Positions 6,332-8,531 of a stretch of 8,531 nt of DNA are shown here, one piece after another. Each line of letters starts with the position of its first letter. The stretch's first letter is position 1. The position numbers and the translations under genes were made by a program. The DNA is from Pseudomonadota bacterium (lineage in GTDB: Bacteria; Pseudomonadota; Gammaproteobacteria; Steroidobacterales; Woeseiaceae): NCBI GenBank assembly GCA_022565135.1, contig JADFKA010000063.1, forward strand, positions 1-8,531. The letters are read 5' to 3'. Under the pieces are notes generated by a model that saw only the letters and a list, made by a program, of their open reading frames with translations, was not told the DNA's origin and made no database searches.

Positions 6332-8531
6332 CTCCGTGGGCAACGACTCGAGTAACGCAGCAACATCACTATTACCGGGATGCAGGGTTGCAAGCTGATC
6401 GGCAACGGCACGCGCCTTTTTAGTTTCACCACGATCTCTGAAAATGGTTGCCAGCGCCCAGGAAATATCGAAATCCCCGCTGAAACGAATCGCTGCCGCA
6501 TCCAGCACTTTGATTGCTGCGTCTTGCTGACCCAGCGAATTCAGCGCGACGCCAACGACATAGATGTAACGGCTGTTGTCTGCATCAAGCCTGGCTGCCT
6601 CGCGCAATTCACGCAGTCCTTCGACCGTGCGCTCGGTACGTACCAGTAACAAGCCAAGAGAATGTCTTAGCATGGCATTGGCGGCGTCGATTGCCACACC
6701 TTCACGAAGCAGAGCCTCCGCACGCGACTCGTCGCCATAATGGCGCATCGCGTCAGCGTAATTAATTCGCGTCGCCGGGAGATGCGGCTCCATCTGCAGA
6801 GACTGCGCGTAATGGGCAAATGCCTGCTCGAAGTTCCCGCTGCTCGCCTCAAAATCACCAAGTGCGGCATGTGCCTCGGGGCGGCTTGCGATGGCAACTT
6901 GTGCCAGCCTGAATTCGTCGGCCGCCGCCAGATACGCCGGGAGCAGTGGACCGGGCAAGGAAGCTTTGAGCGGCGCCAGTAATGACGCAGCTTCGATGCG
7001 TACGCTACGTACGGGATCGGAGAGTAACGGCGCCGCGAACCGTAGTTGCGACTCGGGCGCCATGCTACGTGCAGCCTGAACGGCGCCCATGCGTACGAGC
7101 GAATCGCTTGCGCTCATCGCCAGGACGATCGCACTGACATCGTCTTGTGCTAACGGTCTCGCCAGCAGTGTCAACGCCGTGGCCCTTGCGATCCCGGCAA
7201 CGTCCGCATCGGCAATCACTGCGACCAGATCCGGATTCGCGAATCCGGATCGCGCATGATGCAGCGCCGTGGCGAAATGTGTTTCCAGCGATGCTGCATC
7301 ACCCCACCATTCGCCCGCTTTTGCAGCCGCCCATGCAGCGCTTTGATCGATGTGGCAGCCGTTGCACGCGTTTGGCGAGTCCGTGCTCAGGCTCAGATGG
7401 GGACGGGGTATGCGAAAACTGTGATCGCGACGTGCATCCACTCGCATATAGATCGTTGCCGGCATATGACAATCGACGCAGGCGACCACGCCGCTCACGT
7501 GTCGATGGTGGTCGCTGGTTGCAAAGCGCGCAGGCAGATGGCATTGCCCGCACACGTCGCTGCTTATCTCGCCGGTTACGAGCTCGAGGGAATGCGGGTT
7601 ATGGCAGTCGCTGCACGTTACTCCGGCACGATACATGCGACTTTGTACGAACGATCCGTAGACATACACCTCATCTCGGATTTGCCCATCGGCATAATAA
7701 AGAGTCGCATCGAGCAGCGCCGTCCTGTGAGTCTGCGCGAGCGGCTCGCCGTACTCGTAATCCGCTGCGATGATCCCGCGCCGCGCATGACAGCGCCCAC
7801 AAGCCTCGGGCTGTTGCGGAAAACGCATCGGCAGCTCGCTGCGTTGTGCAATTCCGGTTTGCAGATTCATCTGCCAGACGGCACGGCCATGATCATCGAG
7901 GCTCAAGGCAAGTCCACCAGCACCTTTCATTGCGCTAGATCTGGCTTGGCTAACATGCGTCGACCCTGGCCCATGGCAGGCCTCACAGCCAACGTTGATC
8001 TCCGACCATGTCGTGGCAAAACTGCTGCTTGCCACATCAAAATTCACCTCAAGGTTTGTCGAGTGACACTCGGCACACATGTAATTCCAGTTCTGCTCGC
8101 GTCCGGTCCAGTGCAGTGCATCGCCGGGGCCGATGTATTCGTCGGCGTACAGGTGAAACCAGCGTTGGCCACCCTCCGCCGTGTCGCGCGCATCCCATGC
8201 GAACGGCAAGGCTTGCAGTCGCCCACCTGGCATCTCAACCAGGTATTGCTGCAGCGGTGTTACGCCAAAGGTGTAGGCAACGACGAAATCTTGTGTCTGA
8301 CCGTCAGCGTTTGCGGTGCGTACGACAAAAGCATCGTTTTCGCTGCGGAATTGGGTCGAAGTTCCGAAATACTCAAATGTGGCGTCGTCAAAGTCGCCGA
8401 GCACAGTCGTCGTGTCGGCGACCTGCATGGCGAGATCATGATGCGAGTCCTGCCAATCTGCATACTGCGTGGCGTGGCAATCTCGGCAGGCATCACTGCC
8501 GACGAATGCCGGCCCCGGGGCCGACAGTGGT
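6329..8531 (-). CDS. Octaheme c-type cytochrome with HEAT-like and TPR C-terminal repeats, 5'-partial
   Basis: The frame stays open past the internal ATG at 8428 to the window edge, and the added 34 residues contain a heme motif, so the start lies outside; 733 residues are visible. Eight CxxCH heme-c motifs occur: CRDCH (15), CAECH (152), CEACH (182), CGRCH (244), CSDCH (306), CGQCH (327), CVDCH (351) and CNGCH (389). None is a CxxCK variant. The segments GSDACRDCHATQYADWQDS and VGCEACHGPGSTH resemble the cytochrome c554 type of multiheme domain. About 435-540 is an Ala/Leu-rich helical region resembling HEAT repeats. About 550-722 holds five consecutive 34-residue TPR units, the first ending FEQAFAHYAQSLQMEP. 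The protein should be periplasmic, with heme attached by the Ccm system; a signal peptide is expected upstream. The TPR part suggests docking to a partner protein. The substrate is unknown, and with no CxxCK motif in the visible part I have no reason to call it a nitrite or tetrathionate reductase. The stop TAG (6329-6331) coincides with the tip of the inverted-repeat element. Confidence 0.92.
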   Translation of the reverse strand, partial: PLSAPGPAFVGSDACRDCHATQYADWQDSHHDLAMQVADTTTVLGDFDDATFEYFGTSTQFRSENDAFVVRTANADGQTQDFVVAYTFGVTPLQQYLVEMPGGRLQALPFAWDARDTAEGGQRWFHLYADEYIGPGDALHWTGREQNWNYMCAECHSTNLEVNFDVASSSFATTWSEINVGCEACHGPGSTHVSQARSSAMKGAGGLALSLDDHGRAVWQMNLQTGIAQRSELPMRFPQQPEACGRCHARRGIIAADYEYGEPLAQTHRTALLDATLYYADGQIRDEVYVYGSFVQSRMYRAGVTCSDCHNPHSLELVTGEISSDVCGQCHLPARFATSDHHRHVSGVVACVDCHMPATIYMRVDARRDHSFRIPRPHLSLSTDSPNACNGCHIDQSAAWAAAKAGEWWGDAASLETHFATALHHARSGFANPDLVAVIADADVAGIARATALTLLARPLAQDDVSAIVLAMSASDSLVRMGAVQAARSMAPESQLRFAAPLLSDPVRSVRIEAASLLAPLKASLPGPLLPAYLAAADEFRLAQVAIASRPEAHAALGDFEASSGNFEQAFAHYAQSLQMEPHLPATRINYADAMRHYGDESRAEALLREGVAIDAANAMLRHSLGLLLVRTERTVEGLRELREAARLDADNSRYIYVVGVALNSLGQQDAAIKVLDAAAIRFSGDFDISWALATIFRDRGETKKARAVADQLATLHPGNSDVAALLESLPTE
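7228..7251. repeat. Perfect 24-bp palindrome inside the cytochrome gene
   Basis: The half-site GATCCGGATTCG is followed directly by its exact reverse complement, with no spacer and no mismatch. It encodes residues 427-435 of the visible cytochrome (RSGFANPDL), in the linker between the last heme motif and the HEAT-like region. It contains two GATC sites at its tips, two TCCGGA sites and a central TTCGCGAA. Confidence 0.9.

Noticed and set aside
7147..7773. A 208-codon open frame on the plus strand
   Set aside because: It lies antisense inside the cytochrome gene, whose opposite frame carries eight heme motifs. The predicted protein is Arg/Pro/Ser-rich with no recognisable domain, as expected of a shadow frame in GC-rich DNA.

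Overview
The window looks like a piece of a gammaproteobacterial chromosome. It is moderately GC-rich and holds an LplT-type transporter fused to a PlsC-type acyltransferase, a multiheme periplasmic cytochrome c, and an EexN-like lipoprotein. I cannot name a genus from sequence alone. Gene density is normal: six real protein genes, of which the first and last run off the window edges. I found no rRNA, tRNA, CRISPR array or transposase gene.

Layout. 1-1466 (+): the 3' part of a membrane-bound M48 (HtpX-like) zinc metallopeptidase with a long TerB-like C-terminal region. 1564-2352 (+): an exported SYLF/Ysc84 lipid-binding-domain protein. 2396-3481 (+): an MscS-family mechanosensitive channel with a TTG start, probably co-transcribed with the SYLF gene. 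3501-4082 (-): a small EexN-like lipoprotein, convergent with the channel gene. 4083-4250: a divergent intergenic region. 4251-6137 (+): an LplT-like lysophospholipid flippase fused to a PlsC-type acyltransferase. 6135-6331: a 197-bp non-coding element with long terminal inverted repeats, wedged between two convergent genes. 6329-8531 (-): an octaheme c-type cytochrome with HEAT-like and TPR repeats at its C-terminus; its 5' end is outside the window.

How the genes may work together. The left two thirds has an envelope-maintenance theme: membrane-protein proteolysis (M48), lipid binding (SYLF), tension release (MscS), an outer-membrane-type lipoprotein, and recovery and reacylation of lysophospholipids (LplT-PlsC). 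This is inferred from neighbourhood and family knowledge. The cytochrome belongs to a separate respiratory or electron-transfer function.

The strongest unexplained signals are the MITE-like inverted-repeat element, whose ends supply or overlap the TAG stop codons of both flanking genes; a perfect 24-bp palindrome inside the cytochrome gene at the boundary between its heme and repeat domains; and the architecture of the octaheme cytochrome itself.
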